This document shows positions 57,201 to 63,360 of a stretch of 64,000 nucleotides of DNA, piece by piece. The position numbers were made by a program, and so were the translations under genes. The first letter of the stretch is position 1, and each line of letters starts with the position of its first letter. The stretch comes from Lanius collurio (lineage: Eukaryota > Chordata > Aves > Passeriformes > Laniidae): NCBI GenBank assembly GCA_020086605.1, contig JACBWW010000017.1, positions 2,497,177 to 2,561,176 of the forward strand, given 5' to 3'. Under the pieces are notes generated by a model. It saw nothing but the letters and a program-made list of their open reading frames with translations. It had not been told where the DNA came from and made no database searches.

Positions 57201-60200
57201 AACAAGCGGGGAGAATGTACTTATAAAAGCAGAAGTTTTTGCTCTGAATCTGAAAAAATTGCACATGACTGAAAATAACAGCATAATCACTGCTGCTGTC
57301 AGCTAACTACACTCCATCTTTTGCAGCTTGCTTCCAAATGAGGAGAATTTCAAATGTTAAAGAGAGAACAAAATGTCCAAGAATGTAGTATGCATCAACC
57401 GTGTCGTTTCCTACCAACAGGCAGTCATTATCTTACAGATGGTAAGATATGACTTCCATGCCACAGATCTGAAATTCCAAGAGTATTTCAAGATTTATGT
57501 TGTGACACTGCAAGATTCTGAATAAAACACAGCTCTGACTCAGAATGAGGAATGTACCTGCACACAGATCTATGCCATGTGCCTTATGGTACAAAGGTCT
57601 TAGGGAGCAAAGCACTGCAATTCCTTCCCACCATTCAAAAATAAACACTGAATTTGTAACTCTAACCTAGAATTTCTGCACTATAAATCCTTAGCATCAT
57701 TTCACTTCCATTGTCACATGGTGTAGCTTCAAATAAGTTATAATAAAATAGAAATTATTCCTTCCTAAAATTATTATGTATTTTCCTCAATCAATCAATC
57801 AGTAAGAGAGAAATAAAATCATTTTTAAACTGTCCCATCAATGTTTATATCCTACAGACATCTGTCAAGATAGCCAATCCCAACCTTGGCAGATCTCTCC
57901 ATACACTGGCAATCTTACAGTTTCTTACAGCTTCTGTAACTTTTATTCCACAAGAAGTTATTTCATGTGTAGAATACAGACAACAAAGAGCAAACAAGGT
58001 GCTTCTGGAGTTCTCCCTCTGCACTTCAGCTGAAAGCAGGAGGAAATATATCCAAGAATCTAAAGGTTAATGTCATGCTATTAATTTAAGAAAGTACATC
58101 AGTAACTACTTAATTAAAATATAAACAAACTTTCTAAATTGAAGATCTCTGATTATTAAAAATGTCCATATTAAATGACTAAGACATTTTAAAATACAGA
58201 TGGAGTCATCAGTATTTGGTCATTAGTAAGCTTTCATGTCTTCCACAAAAAAAGCTAAAGACCAAAAAGAACCCTGAACTCAATGAAGCTGCTTTCACTT
58301 TCCCTTTCGTGACAGTGCTAACCCATCTGTACTACAAATTCTGAAAAAGGAGGGTTTTTTTAAAATCATCTCATAACACATAATAATTTTAAAATACTTT
58401 ATTTTATTGGGATTTATAAAAGCACAGTTTAGATACCTCAAGTGATACTGTACATTTGACTTACATTTGGTCAGTGCTGCTGACCACTGTTTTGGGGTAG
58501 CTGTACTCACATCAGGCTCCACTGGCACCTTTAACACTGACTGGCTCCTCAAACAGGCGTCCCCATGTCCATAAGGTTTTGTCATTGCTCTGCAGTGGTG
58601 CAACCACGTTTGGGGAACTTCCCCAAAACTACAGAGTTATTCTTTTAACCATTTTACCTGTTAGACTTCCAAGGTTTCATTCACCATAAAACGATGTGGA
58701 GCTACAGAGCCCCTGGTACCTCTCAGCACTGGCCTGGGGATCCTCTGCATGGATGTACAAATGCACTGCTACCTCAGATTTTTCTTAGTACTAACGAAAT
58801 TAATGAAGTAACACTAGGCCTGACTATCCCAAATCAGGCTGAAATGGTTAAACCAATTTTGTGCTGTGTTCAACCTCCTGCTAAAACCAGTGAAAGCTGC
58901 CAGCTGTCCCCAGCATCTCGGTGACACTCCACCTAGCAGAAATATGTTCACTGCACGGGACACAGGGAAGCACCCAGGTGAAGGACCATCTGTTTCAGTC
59001 CCCTGCACAGTTGGGTTGGGTGAGGCCAATCTGAGCTGCACCCCAAGCCAACTCTTCCTGCACAGCGTTGCATTTCCTGCCTAACACACCAGACTCTCTG
59101 CAGCCCCAGCCTTGCAGACACAATTACTGTCCTGTACAAAATGTCCATGAGTAATTCAAGATGTTCCTGTATTGAACTCCAATAACAGCATTCGGTTTTG
59201 GAGGCTACTTTACTTCAGAAGCACAAAAATATGGTTTGCCAGTTACAATTAAACTAAATTTGAAAATTTCTTTTTAAGAGCCTCATGAAGTAAGGAACTG
59301 TGTTTTAAAGATGATGATAAGCTACCCTGAAAATAAAAATAAATCAAACCCACAAAAATTTGCTTCGCAAATTGTAAATAAAACCCTCTATCTACACCCT
59401 AAAATACATACACAACAGTTCAAATAGTCCAGATGAATCAGCAGATTCTTTAAAGTAGATATGAAAGGAAAGTCCAGACACTGACAGTATCACCTACATT
59501 TTTACACTTATGTATAATGCAATATTATAATGTTACAATAATATTCTGAAAGGATCAGTCACTGAGGTAGTAACTTTGAGAACATTAAATTGCAACCTAG
59601 GACTAGAACAAAAACAAGTGATACTTAAAAACTACTTTTTTTTGTCAAAAGATACAGGTGGATTGAAGTGCCTCTCTAGAGCATCCACAGCTCAGACAGT
59701 AACACACTTGAATATAAGATGCAAACCATGCAAAAACAGACCTGAAGCTCTCTGGTTTTGTAACTCAAAAATGCCATACAAGCTAGTGATGAGAAGGCAC
59801 ACTGGATTCAGTACCTAACTGCCACAATTATGCAAGTCCTCAATTGGACTTGTATCACTGTGCTTCTACTGATAGAACTCATTGAACTCAGCCCCTTATG
59901 AGGCTTAGGGGAACTCTACAGACACACACTGCGGTGCCAGACAGGTGTCAGCACATGTGAGCCGTGACCAACACACTTTTTGTTTGCAGCTGCACTTCCA
60001 TCAGCAAAACCACGCTTCTAACAGTGCTGCTGACCACTGTTTTGGGGTAGCTGTACTCACATCAGGCTCCACTGGCACCTTTAACACTGACTGGCTCCTC
60101 AAACAGGCGTCCCCGTGTCCATAAGGTTTTGTCAGTGTTCTGCAGTGGTGCAACCACGTTTGGGGAACTTCCCCAAAACTGGGTACAGAGTTATTCTTGG

Positions 60201-62766
60201 CACAAAGCAGCCTGTATGGCCCCAGTATTTCAGAGTTGTGCCTTCTTCCACCAAAGGAATCACAGCAGGCTGCACTAAGTATACAGCTAGCTGATGCCTT
60301 GATGGGACTACCAGAAAACAGAGGCTAGACAAAATGAAAAGGATAAAAGCAGGTATTTATTGAAGAGCCTCCAAGGTGCACTTTGGGCAGTCAAAAGCCT
60401 TCAGAAAGGTTACACCCAAAATGGACAACCAGATCAAGGGTTTTCATACTTTTATAAGTTTGGTTCATTTGCATATCAGGGTTAATGCTCCAATTATGAT
60501 TTCAGGTAATGAAGTCATTACCCCAAGTCTGTTGCCCCCTTTAGAGGCTTTGTTTACTTATTTCAGGGCCTGGGACAGCAAGGTGTCCTTGAAGTTCAGG
60601 CCTAGAGAGGATTTGTTTTGTCTGACCAGAACAGAACAGTAACTTACAGGCTATATGGAGTCTTAGAGTTACACACTAAAGCATTACAGGATATGAAAAA
60701 TATAAAAGCTAAAATCCTAAGGCATCAAGCTACCAAAAGCATGGCAGAGATACAGCACTGGATCTTTCTAAAATTATACATCATTTGGAAGGGGAAGAGC
60801 ATTTGTCAAAAAATTAGGTTTTTAGTATGTGTACCAAAAGCTGAAAGGAAATAATTTACAATTCAGTCTTCTGTAAAAATGAAGCCTATAGGTATGAGAA
60901 ACATGATCCCAAGGAACCTATGATGTGAAATAATGAGAAACTCAGGGAACCTACATAAACATTTCCCACACCAACCTCTGATGTATGTTTTCACTGAAGT
61001 TCAGGTAAACTGCATTTAGAGGTAGTTTTTAGTACTGTTTAAATAAATTCTTTCATCAGTACCATACACAGTTTCTGAAAATAAGCAGCTATTTCAAGGA
61101 CACTCTAGAATATCTATATAACCGTGATGCCCAAAGCTGCATGTAACTGATTTGCACTGATGCAGCACAAGCACTTTGATGAATCAATGTAAAATCATGA
61201 AATCTGTGCACCAGTCAGTATCAATCTCATCATGAAAAACACAACCTCTACTGCACAGAGTGAAGGTTGTGCATCAATTTCAGCTTCCAGTCCTTTACAT
61301 GCTAGTATCTGCCCTTGGAAATCTATGCCTGCATAACATGAATAAATTTGTCCCATATAATTAAAACAGACATAATTCTGATAGGTTTTCATGATTTACC
61401 AAGTATAAAAGAATATCTTACAACAGTTGTTTACTTCTGTAGAAGGCAACATGTTCAGCAAGAAGCACTATGACCAAGTCAGGGTCAAAAGTTGCTAAGC
61501 ACCTGAAGTGTACAGCTCAGGACCAGGGCATGTTCTGCCAATTCCTACTTAAGCTGGGGAATATTTATGGCATTTTGACTCATGTAATGCCAGTTTATGT
61601 AGCCTAACGAGCAGAAATGTAGCAAAATAAACAGAAGATGACTCAGAGGAAAAGCTGCATAATCTAAACACAGTTCTGAACACAATCTCTTCATATTAAG
61701 TCAATACGCCAAAATGCAAACTTCACTGTGATTTTAATACCACAAACTGCAGCATTTCTGTTCATTTCCTCATTGCACTGCCAAACCTTAAAAGTTTCCA
61801 AGAACCCAACTTGCTTTTAGTGCACAGTAATGAAAACTTAAGACTTTTTTTCACTCAATTAAAATTCAAAAATACTAATGGAAACACTCATTAGCTTCCC
61901 ACACAGCCATCTCCAATGACAACAGGGAGACTCAGTATTTTCACGGTGAATTAAAGTAACTCCTTCAGATCAGGCCACTTCTAAAAGCACTTAGTCCTTC
62001 CTGTCGTTCTTCCGAAGTCCTGTGCCCTCCAGTGCTCGACTAAGCATTTGCTTACCCTGTCCAATCAGCAATATCCGAATAAATCATTCTGCTTCTTTCC
62101 CATCAATAAACAGAAGGAGATCAATAGTCTGGTACAGCTGACAATTAACTGCTACTCACCCTGCGCACTAATTGACTGAACCTAAACTTGACAGAGACCA
62201 ACCCGGCAGCCCTGGCTCACGTGGATGAACCACCCCCAGCGATTCGGGTTGTGTGAGGCTGTGTGTGTTCCACATCCCTCCGGCGAGACAAGTCCACGCC
62301 AGACAGTCCCTGTGGAGGGAAATGACAGCAGGTCCCCGAGTCCTTCCCCCTTGGAAGATCTGGAGAGCGACTGCTCGGGAGGTGCCACCGGCCACGACAC
62401 CCGGGATCGATCGATCTCCTGCGGGGGGGACGAGCCAAGGAGATATTTCCTCGCTTCCCACAATTCTTACTACACTACAAGCCTGGGATGATGTGGCCTG
62501 ATTATACAAAAATAATAATAAGAGAGAGGCAGGGAGATCGGAGATAAACACATCATGAGGAGGGGAGGGTTTTCCCCCTCTATTAAACCTTAGTCATCGC
62601 TGCTCCCATTTCCGAAGGCCCGACGGTAAAAGCACCGATAGCAGGGCGGGGGGCGGCGGAACCGACACAGACACAGGGACGGGCGGGCGCCGCTCCTTAC
62701 CTTCCTACTCGCTCCTCCGAGGGACACCTTGGGCCTTGTTTTGAAATCCCCTTCAAAGCTGAACAT
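6017..62766 (-). CDS. UBE3C: UBE3C, HECT-type E3 ubiquitin-protein ligase (exons 1-19; C-terminus outside window)
   Basis: Nineteen spliced coding segments on the minus strand join into 899 codons without a stop, matching vertebrate UBE3C from its first residue (MFSFEGDFKTRPKVSLGG) to the HECT segment ending LGEAQ. Family knowledge: UBE3C (yeast Hul5) binds the 26S proteasome, adds K29- and K48-linked ubiquitin to stalled substrates and raises proteasome processivity; full length is about 1083 residues. Visible parts: basic N-terminus with a complete IQ motif (about 50-65), a long helical middle region, an acidic linker (about 366-376) and HECT N-lobe from about residue 744. Exon lengths and phases agree at every junction. 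The remaining roughly 185 residues, including the HECT C-lobe and catalytic cysteine, were not found at 1-6016 and should lie left of the window. There is no sign of frameshift or pseudogenisation. Coordinates give the genomic span; exons are listed separately. Confidence 0.97.
6230..18728 (-). other. UBE3C intron 18 (12,499 bp)
   Basis: GTAAAA to CAG, the longest complete intron here. Contains the poly(T) tract, candidate conserved blocks at about 7670-8720 and 13870-14050, and a GC-richer patch at 15800-16160. No coding exon of UBE3C or any other recognisable gene was found. Confidence 0.9.
12250..12273. repeat. Poly(T) tract, 24 bases
   Basis: An uninterrupted run of 24 T in intron 18, equal to poly(A) on the UBE3C-sense strand. 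It could be the tail of an old retroposed sequence with its body to the right, but no parent transcript is recognisable there. Confidence 0.9.
18729..18976 (-). CDS. UBE3C: UBE3C coding exon 18 (residues 746-828), HECT N-lobe
   Basis: A 248-nt exon, acceptor CAG, donor GTAAAA, ending in phase 0. It carries HECT N-lobe landmarks: HGLDEAGIDGGGIFREFLNE, NPNQGFFKTTNEGLLYPNP and RHYYFLGRMLGK. The GGGI-x-REF block and the YYFLGRMLGKA block are hallmark HECT family motifs. In HECT enzymes this lobe docks the E2. Confidence 0.98.
18977..19739 (-). other. UBE3C intron 17 (763 bp)
   Basis: GTAGGT to CAG. Nothing recognisable inside. Confidence 0.9.
19740..19872 (-). CDS. UBE3C: UBE3C coding exon 17 (residues 702-746), HECT entry
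   Basis: A 133-nt exon, acceptor TAG, donor GTAGGT. It reads IFQRLIYADKQEVQGDGPFL, then DGINVTIRRNYIYEDAYDKL and SPEN, leaving one base. The motif VTIRRNYIYEDAY is the typical lead-in to the HECT N-lobe (strand with the conserved R-R-N and the following D/E-A-Y helix). Confidence 0.96.
20985..21170 (+). repeat. CR1-like LINE fragment in intron 16
   Basis: A divergent CR1 3' region on the plus strand: 'gaaatctccatctttggag', 'aaactcatctggacaagtcc', 'gactagagtacctccagagg' and 'tcccttctggcctgaatttt'. The block 'cctccagaggtcccttc-g-cct' is the typical CR1 end just before the terminal repeat, which here is degraded (ttctacagtttta). Confidence 0.7.
22764..22777 (+). promoter_or_regulatory. CTCF-like site in intron 16
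   Basis: The string CCACAAGAGGGCGC matches the CTCF core CCASYAGRKGGCRS at all but one position. It sits in a small CpG-containing patch (22690-22810, with 'aaccggccggggc') inside otherwise AT-rich intron DNA, which makes a chance match less likely. Confidence 0.45.
23068..23165 (-). CDS. UBE3C: UBE3C coding exon 16 (residues 669-701)
   Basis: A 98-nt exon, acceptor AAG, donor GTACCT. It completes a valine codon and reads GLEPAPLSVSEERQLAILTE then LPFVVPFEERVK, ending at a codon boundary. Leads into the HECT domain. Confidence 0.95.
23166..26938 (-). other. UBE3C intron 15 (3,773 bp)
   Basis: GTAAGA to AAG. Contains the antisense LTR-like copy 1 and a 146-codon plus-strand open frame (25006-25446) without recognisable homology. 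Confidence 0.9.
26119..26523 (+). mobile_element. Solo LTR-like retroviral element in intron 15 (copy 1)
   Basis: About 405 bp bounded by a perfect 6-bp inverted pair (TGTAAC at the left end, GTTACA at the right end). It shares several blocks with the opposite-strand copy at 60271-60648, including 'attaaccctgatatgc', an octamer ATGCAAAT (26323-26330), 'aatgaaccaaac', a TATA-like 'attaaagtgtgaa' and the polyadenylation signal AATAAA (26436-26441) followed by 'tacct'. The U3-R-U5 layout of an endogenous retrovirus LTR explains this order. No internal gag-pol coding is next to it, so it is a solo LTR. It lies antisense to UBE3C. No target-site duplication is convincing. Confidence 0.65.
26939..27026 (-). 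CDS. UBE3C: UBE3C coding exon 15 (residues 640-669)
   Basis: An 88-nt exon, acceptor GAG, donor GTAAGA. It reads VTQLYVPSARHVWRVRRMGR then IGPLQSTLD and leaves one base. GC-richer than the surrounding intron DNA. The acceptor (tttgtgag) is less typical than cag/tag but is the only one that joins phase 0 to exon 14. Confidence 0.95.
27027..27912 (-). other. UBE3C intron 14 (886 bp)
   Basis: GTAAGA to GAG. Contains the TA/CA simple repeat at 27738-27793; otherwise nothing recognisable. Confidence 0.9.
27738..27793. repeat. TA/CA-rich simple repeat (intron 14)
   Basis: Imperfect (ATAC/ATAT)n sequence, partly self-complementary and able to form cruciform-like hairpins. It lies about 120 bases left of exon 14, on the intron-14 donor side. 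Low complexity, nothing coding. Confidence 0.8.
27913..28017 (-). CDS. UBE3C: UBE3C coding exon 14 (residues 605-639)
   Basis: A 105-nt exon, acceptor TAG, donor GTAAGA, phase 0 on both sides. It reads VITNLVKMLKSRDTRRNFCP then PNHWLSEQENIKADK. As a 35-codon phase-0 cassette it could be skipped without a frameshift, though nothing here shows that it is. Confidence 0.96.
28018..31725 (-). other. UBE3C intron 13 (3,708 bp)
   Basis: GTAAAT to TAG. Holds a (TG)n run and a candidate conserved non-coding block at about 30690-31130; no gene. Confidence 0.9.
29651..29669 (+). repeat. (TG)n microsatellite (intron 13)
   Basis: A short run of about nine TG units followed by further T/A-rich low-complexity sequence. 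Likely polymorphic. Confidence 0.85.
31726..31958 (-). CDS. UBE3C: UBE3C coding exon 13 (residues 527-604)
   Basis: A 233-nt exon, acceptor TAG, donor GTAAAT, ending at a codon boundary. It contains VVGQRQSSMMPFTLEELVIL, SRCLRDACLGIIKLAYPETK and MQQCIQTEQKRWIQLFK. A clear match to the UBE3C middle region. Confidence 0.97.
31959..32536 (-). other. UBE3C intron 12 (578 bp)
   Basis: GTGAGT to TAG. Nothing recognisable inside. Confidence 0.9.
32537..32694 (-). CDS. UBE3C: UBE3C coding exon 12 (residues 474-527)
   Basis: A 158-nt exon, acceptor AAG, donor GTGAGT. It reads SMVPLLQVISRGSPMSLEDS then IIPLFYLFSSLFSHSLISIH and DNEFFGDPIE, leaving one base. Near-identical to the family sequence I recall from mammals. 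Confidence 0.97.
32695..33331 (-). other. UBE3C intron 11 (637 bp)
   Basis: GTATGT to AAG. Nothing recognisable inside. Confidence 0.9.
33332..33418 (-). CDS. UBE3C: UBE3C coding exon 11 (residues 445-474)
   Basis: An 87-nt exon, acceptor CAG preceded by a pyrimidine tract, donor GTATGT. It reads LLYSLAFNARFLRHLWYLIS then SMTTRMIT, and leaves GG for the split glycine codon. Confidence 0.95.
33419..40477 (-). other. UBE3C intron 10 (7,059 bp), GC-AG type
   Basis: Starts GCAAGT and ends CAG after a pyrimidine tract. It holds a GC-rich patch at 34600-34880 with overlapping open frames that match nothing known to me, and homeodomain-motif-rich blocks at about 37060-37770 and 39360-39840 that look like candidate conserved non-coding elements. 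Confidence 0.9.
40478..40665 (-). CDS. UBE3C: UBE3C coding exon 10 (residues 383-445), GC donor
   Basis: A 188-nt exon, acceptor TAG, reading GDGRISVQYITEECLKKLDT, then KQQTNTLLNMVWRDSASEEV and MVQHRMMVPKV. It ends with AG of a split arginine codon. The downstream intron starts GCAAGT, so the exon-intron junction is AG|GCAAGT, the consensus of the minor GC-AG class. No nearby GT gives the right phase: GT three bases inside the exon and GT four bases into the intron both break the frame into exon 11. Confidence 0.94.
40666..42458 (-). other. UBE3C intron 9 (1,793 bp)
   Basis: GTAAGC to TAG. Nothing recognisable inside. Intron 8 (42614-42889, 276 bp) is the only one below 300 bases. Confidence 0.9.
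42459..42613 (-). CDS. UBE3C: UBE3C coding exon 9 with acidic linker (residues 331-382)
   Basis: A 155-nt exon, acceptor TAG, donor GTAAGC, ending in phase 0. It reads SLSEEGLLVYLRVLQTFLSQ and then a low-complexity acidic linker (NSDSEDEDEEISK), the variable loop of the family. Only 276 bases separate it from exon 8, the shortest intron in the window. Confidence 0.94.
42890..43110 (-). CDS. UBE3C: UBE3C coding exon 8 (residues 257-331)
   Basis: A 221-nt exon, acceptor CAG, donor GTGAGC. It contains QQIFAAFTEEFLAAPFTDQI and FHFIIPALADVQTIFPYE, followed by LLLAESGCSRR and LFYFVLTVGETYL. This is one of the best-conserved stretches of the UBE3C middle region. It ends with one base of a split glycine codon. 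Confidence 0.97.
43111..43913 (-). other. UBE3C intron 7 (803 bp)
   Basis: GTAAAC to CAG. Nothing recognisable inside. Confidence 0.9.
43914..44067 (-). CDS. UBE3C: UBE3C coding exon 7 (residues 206-257)
   Basis: A 154-nt exon, acceptor CAG, donor GTAAAC. It completes a glycine codon, reads YYKSLYLLINNKLPSSIEYS and ILLENVLKPLHFTYSSCPEG, and leaves two bases for the next exon. Matches the conserved helical region of UBE3C. Confidence 0.95.
44068..46159 (-). other. UBE3C intron 6 (2,092 bp)
   Basis: GTGAGT to CAG. Contains an unrecognised 80-codon sense-strand open frame (45522-45764) and otherwise AT-rich sequence, including a very AT-rich block at 45100-45260. Confidence 0.9.
46160..46317 (-). 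CDS. UBE3C: UBE3C coding exon 6 (residues 153-206)
   Basis: A 158-nt exon, acceptor TAG, donor GTGAGT. It completes the split arginine codon and reads LLQNCSDDSLNVALPMRMLE, then EVFSSENTYLPVLQ and IEQILHYMVQK, ending with one base of a glycine codon. Clear UBE3C middle-region sequence. Confidence 0.95.
46318..47739 (-). other. UBE3C intron 5 (1,422 bp)
   Basis: GTAAGT to TAG. Nothing recognisable inside. Confidence 0.9.
47740..47855 (-). CDS. UBE3C: UBE3C coding exon 5 (residues 115-153, last codon split)
   Basis: A 116-nt exon, acceptor CAG and strong donor GTAAGT; it starts in phase 0 and leaves two bases (AG) for the next exon. It encodes VWMCQNLIKQSSQFVKQLDG and ends with KRLLGLCC, matching the UBE3C helical region. 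The first position is V where I recall I in mammals, a conservative change. Confidence 0.94.
47856..48526 (-). other. UBE3C intron 4 (671 bp)
   Basis: GTGAGT to CAG. AT-rich; nothing recognisable inside. Confidence 0.9.
48527..48673 (-). CDS. UBE3C: UBE3C coding exon 4 (residues 66-114)
   Basis: A 147-nt exon, acceptor AAG and donor GTGAGT, phase 0 on both sides. It begins YSIQRSEFDRCANLAQSGG and includes ANLTLLVRQLLFFYRQNED, the start of the helical repeat-like middle region of UBE3C. Confidence 0.95.
48674..49305 (-). other. UBE3C intron 3 (632 bp)
   Basis: Starts GTCAGT and ends AAG. Nothing recognisable inside. Confidence 0.9.
49306..49380 (-). CDS. UBE3C: UBE3C coding exon 3, IQ motif (residues 41-65)
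   Basis: A 75-nt exon, acceptor CAG and donor GTCAGT, phase 0 on both sides. It starts EERRRLKNA and carries IIIQSFVRGYRDRKHQ, which fits the IQ consensus IQxxxRGxxxR at every fixed position. IQ motifs bind calmodulin or calmodulin-like proteins in many families; whether UBE3C does so is not shown by the sequence. The donor GTCAGT is weaker than its neighbours. Confidence 0.94.
49381..52102 (-). other. UBE3C intron 2 (2,722 bp)
   Basis: GT-AG intron with AT-rich sequence. I see no recognisable gene, repeat family or strong regulatory motif in it. Confidence 0.9.
52103..52156 (-). CDS. UBE3C: UBE3C coding exon 2 (residues 23-40)
   Basis: A 54-nt exon with TAG acceptor and GTAAAG donor, phase 0 on both sides. 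It encodes EEKASLLHRTQEERRKRE, a highly charged helical segment that runs into the IQ motif of the next exon. Too short to be seen as an open frame on its own; identified from the conserved UBE3C N-terminus and compatible splice sites. Confidence 0.94.
54375..54464. repeat. Perfect 46-bp tandem duplication (intron 1)
   Basis: A unit starting aagaaaaatatatcccc and ending gctggaat occurs at 54375 and again at 54421, identical over at least 44 bases. Two copies only. The perfect identity implies a very recent slippage or template-switch event, or an assembly artefact. Confidence 0.95.
57098..57190 (+). repeat. CR1 LINE 3' end in intron 1
   Basis: Matches the CR1 3' terminus: 'ggcatccctacccatggca', 'ggggattggaacca', 'ctttaacatcctttccaaccc', 'aaaccattccatgattc'. 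The final part is the degenerate terminal 8-bp repeat of CR1 (ATTCTATG-like). Short 5'-truncated copy, antisense to UBE3C. Confidence 0.85.
58472..58644. repeat. Dispersed duplicated unit, copy A (intron 1)
   Basis: The stretch 58472-58630 matches 60022-60180 with three substitutions in 159 bases and no gap; similarity continues for about 14 bases after a 4-bp indel (gggt present only in copy B). The flanks are unrelated, so it is a discrete unit. I do not recognise the family. Confidence 0.9.
60022..60198. repeat. Dispersed duplicated unit, copy B (intron 1)
   Basis: Direct-orientation partner of 58472-58644, offset by exactly 1550 bases. Copy B abuts the 3' side of the LTR at 60271-60648 within about 75 bases (minus-strand sense), whereas copy A has no LTR beside it. 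The near-identity implies a recent duplication or a recently active repeat. Confidence 0.9.
60271..60648 (-). mobile_element. Solo LTR-like retroviral element in intron 1 (copy 2)
   Basis: Read on the minus strand it begins TGTAAGTTACTG and keeps the same block order as copy 1: 'cctctctaggcctg', 'caaggacac', 'attaaccctgatatgc', octamer ATGCAAAT (60467-60474 on the opposite strand), 'aatgaaccaaac', TATA-like 'tataaaagtatg', AATAAA with 'tacct' (60356-60361), 'gtctagcctctg' and 'aaggcatca'. It is in the same sense as UBE3C, so its polyadenylation signal could in principle be used inside the 10.5-kb intron. The left boundary is uncertain by about 20 bases. Divergence from copy 1 suggests an old insertion. 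Confidence 0.65.
62701..62766 (-). CDS. UBE3C: UBE3C coding exon 1 (residues 1-22)
   Basis: Start codon at 62766-62764; the segment reads MFSFEGDFKTRPKVSLGG then ASRK and ends at a codon boundary before a GTAAGG donor. The start is supported by an A at -3 (AAC-ATG) and by an in-frame TAA only four codons upstream, so the reading frame cannot extend further 5'. This first segment is the conserved extreme N-terminus of UBE3C, a region reported to contribute to proteasome binding. The 5' end of the exon (transcription start) cannot be fixed from sequence alone; it lies in the CpG island. Confidence 0.95.
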
Positions 62767-62775
62767 GTTTACAGC

Positions 62776-62784
62776 TTATCCCAT
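62776..62784 (-). promoter_or_regulatory. Minimal upstream ORF (Met-Gly-stop) before the UBE3C start
   Basis: The minus strand reads ATG GGA TAA, then nine bases, then the UBE3C start codon in the same frame. The upstream ATG has G at +4 but C at -3, so a middling context. If transcription starts to its right, as the CpG-island position suggests, each scanning ribosome meets it first. A stop so close to the main ATG leaves little room for reinitiation, so it could lower UBE3C translation; that effect is inference. Confidence 0.55.
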
Positions 62785-63031
62785 GGGGAGCGGGGCCCGG
62801 CCGGCCGGCAGGGCGAGCGGAGGGGCCGCACGAAACCCCCGGGCTGGCGCCCCGCGGCCCGCCCGCCCCCGCGGGGCTGCTGCCCCGTCCCCCGCCTTCG
62901 CCGCGGCCTTCGCTACCCCGGTCGCCCCCTTCCTGACCGGCTGCGACGGCGGAGCGTAGTGGGAGGAGGGAGAAGGAGGAGGAGGGAGCGGAGGAGGGGG
63001 CACTGGGAGCGCTCCCGCCGGCCGCGCAGAG

Positions 63032-63042
63032 AAGATGGCGGC
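63032..63042 (+). promoter_or_regulatory. YY1-type site (AAGATGGCGGC)
   Basis: An exact match to the common promoter-proximal YY1 motif, read on the plus strand, 266 bases upstream of the UBE3C start codon. YY1 sites of this type cluster just downstream of transcription starts. In genes transcribed to the right the ATG within it is often a start codon. Here the motif points away from UBE3C. Confidence 0.6.
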
Positions 63043-63151
63043 CGCCCGCCGCCCGCCGGGCGCGCTCCCGACACACGGCCGCGCCCGCCGCCCCGCCCCC
63101 GGCCCGCGCCGGCCCTCAGCGGCGCCGGCTGTGCCGGCCGCGGGTGTTGCA

Positions 63152-63166
63152 CGGGAAACTTTCCCG
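63152..63166. promoter_or_regulatory. 15-bp palindrome CGGGAAA-C-TTTCCCG, E2F/NF-kB-like
   Basis: A perfect inverted repeat of seven bases around a single C. Each arm reads TTTCCCG outward, so the element contains an E2F-type TTTCCCGC (63160-63167) and the overlapping reverse half, and it resembles a kappa-B-like GGGAAA...TTTCCC. It sits in the CpG island about 390 bases upstream of the UBE3C start codon. Confidence 0.5.
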
Positions 63167-63360
63167 CTCCGGTGTCCGCGGGAGCTGCCCGCGGGTGTGC
63201 AGGGGCGGCTGGAGCTGCACTGCGCTGTTGTGCCGCATCCTGCCCAGGCGGGCTGCGCTGAGGGCGAGAACCGAGCTGAGGGTCCAGCCGGGCTTCGGCA
63301 CAGGGCTGCCCTCCTCAGCGTTAGTGGACTGTGGGAACACACTTGTTACACGCGCGCACA

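Larger units (their letters stand above)
52157..62700 (-). other. UBE3C intron 1 (10,544 bp)
   Basis: Begins GTAAGG, ends TAG. Holds the LTR-like copy 2, both copies of the 160-bp duplicated unit, a CR1 3' end and the 46-bp tandem duplication. A GC-richer stretch at about 54600-55600 has several short open frames, none recognisable. The CpG island extends into its first 450 bases. Confidence 0.9.
62230..63360. promoter_or_regulatory. CpG island covering UBE3C exon 1 and promoter
   Basis: CpG dinucleotides, nearly absent elsewhere in the window, become dense here, with the peak at about 62640-63330 and a weaker shoulder at 62230-62450. GC-box-like strings occur (for example gggcgggcgc at 62681-62690, and ccgcccc runs near 63090). 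It includes the exon 1 start codon and no obvious TATA box, as expected for a housekeeping gene. The transcription start probably lies at about 62790-63150, but it cannot be placed from sequence. Confidence 0.9.

Noticed and set aside
62250..62500. Two overlapping plus-strand frames (88 and 82 codons) at the edge of the CpG island
   Set aside because: Lie in the first part of UBE3C intron 1, composition-driven, with no recognisable product.
62776..63342. 188-codon minus-strand frame ending at the TAA just before UBE3C
   Set aside because: Arg/Ala/Pro/Gly-rich translation of a CpG island; typical spurious open frame from GC-rich DNA. Only its last ATG-GGA-TAA is kept, as an upstream ORF.
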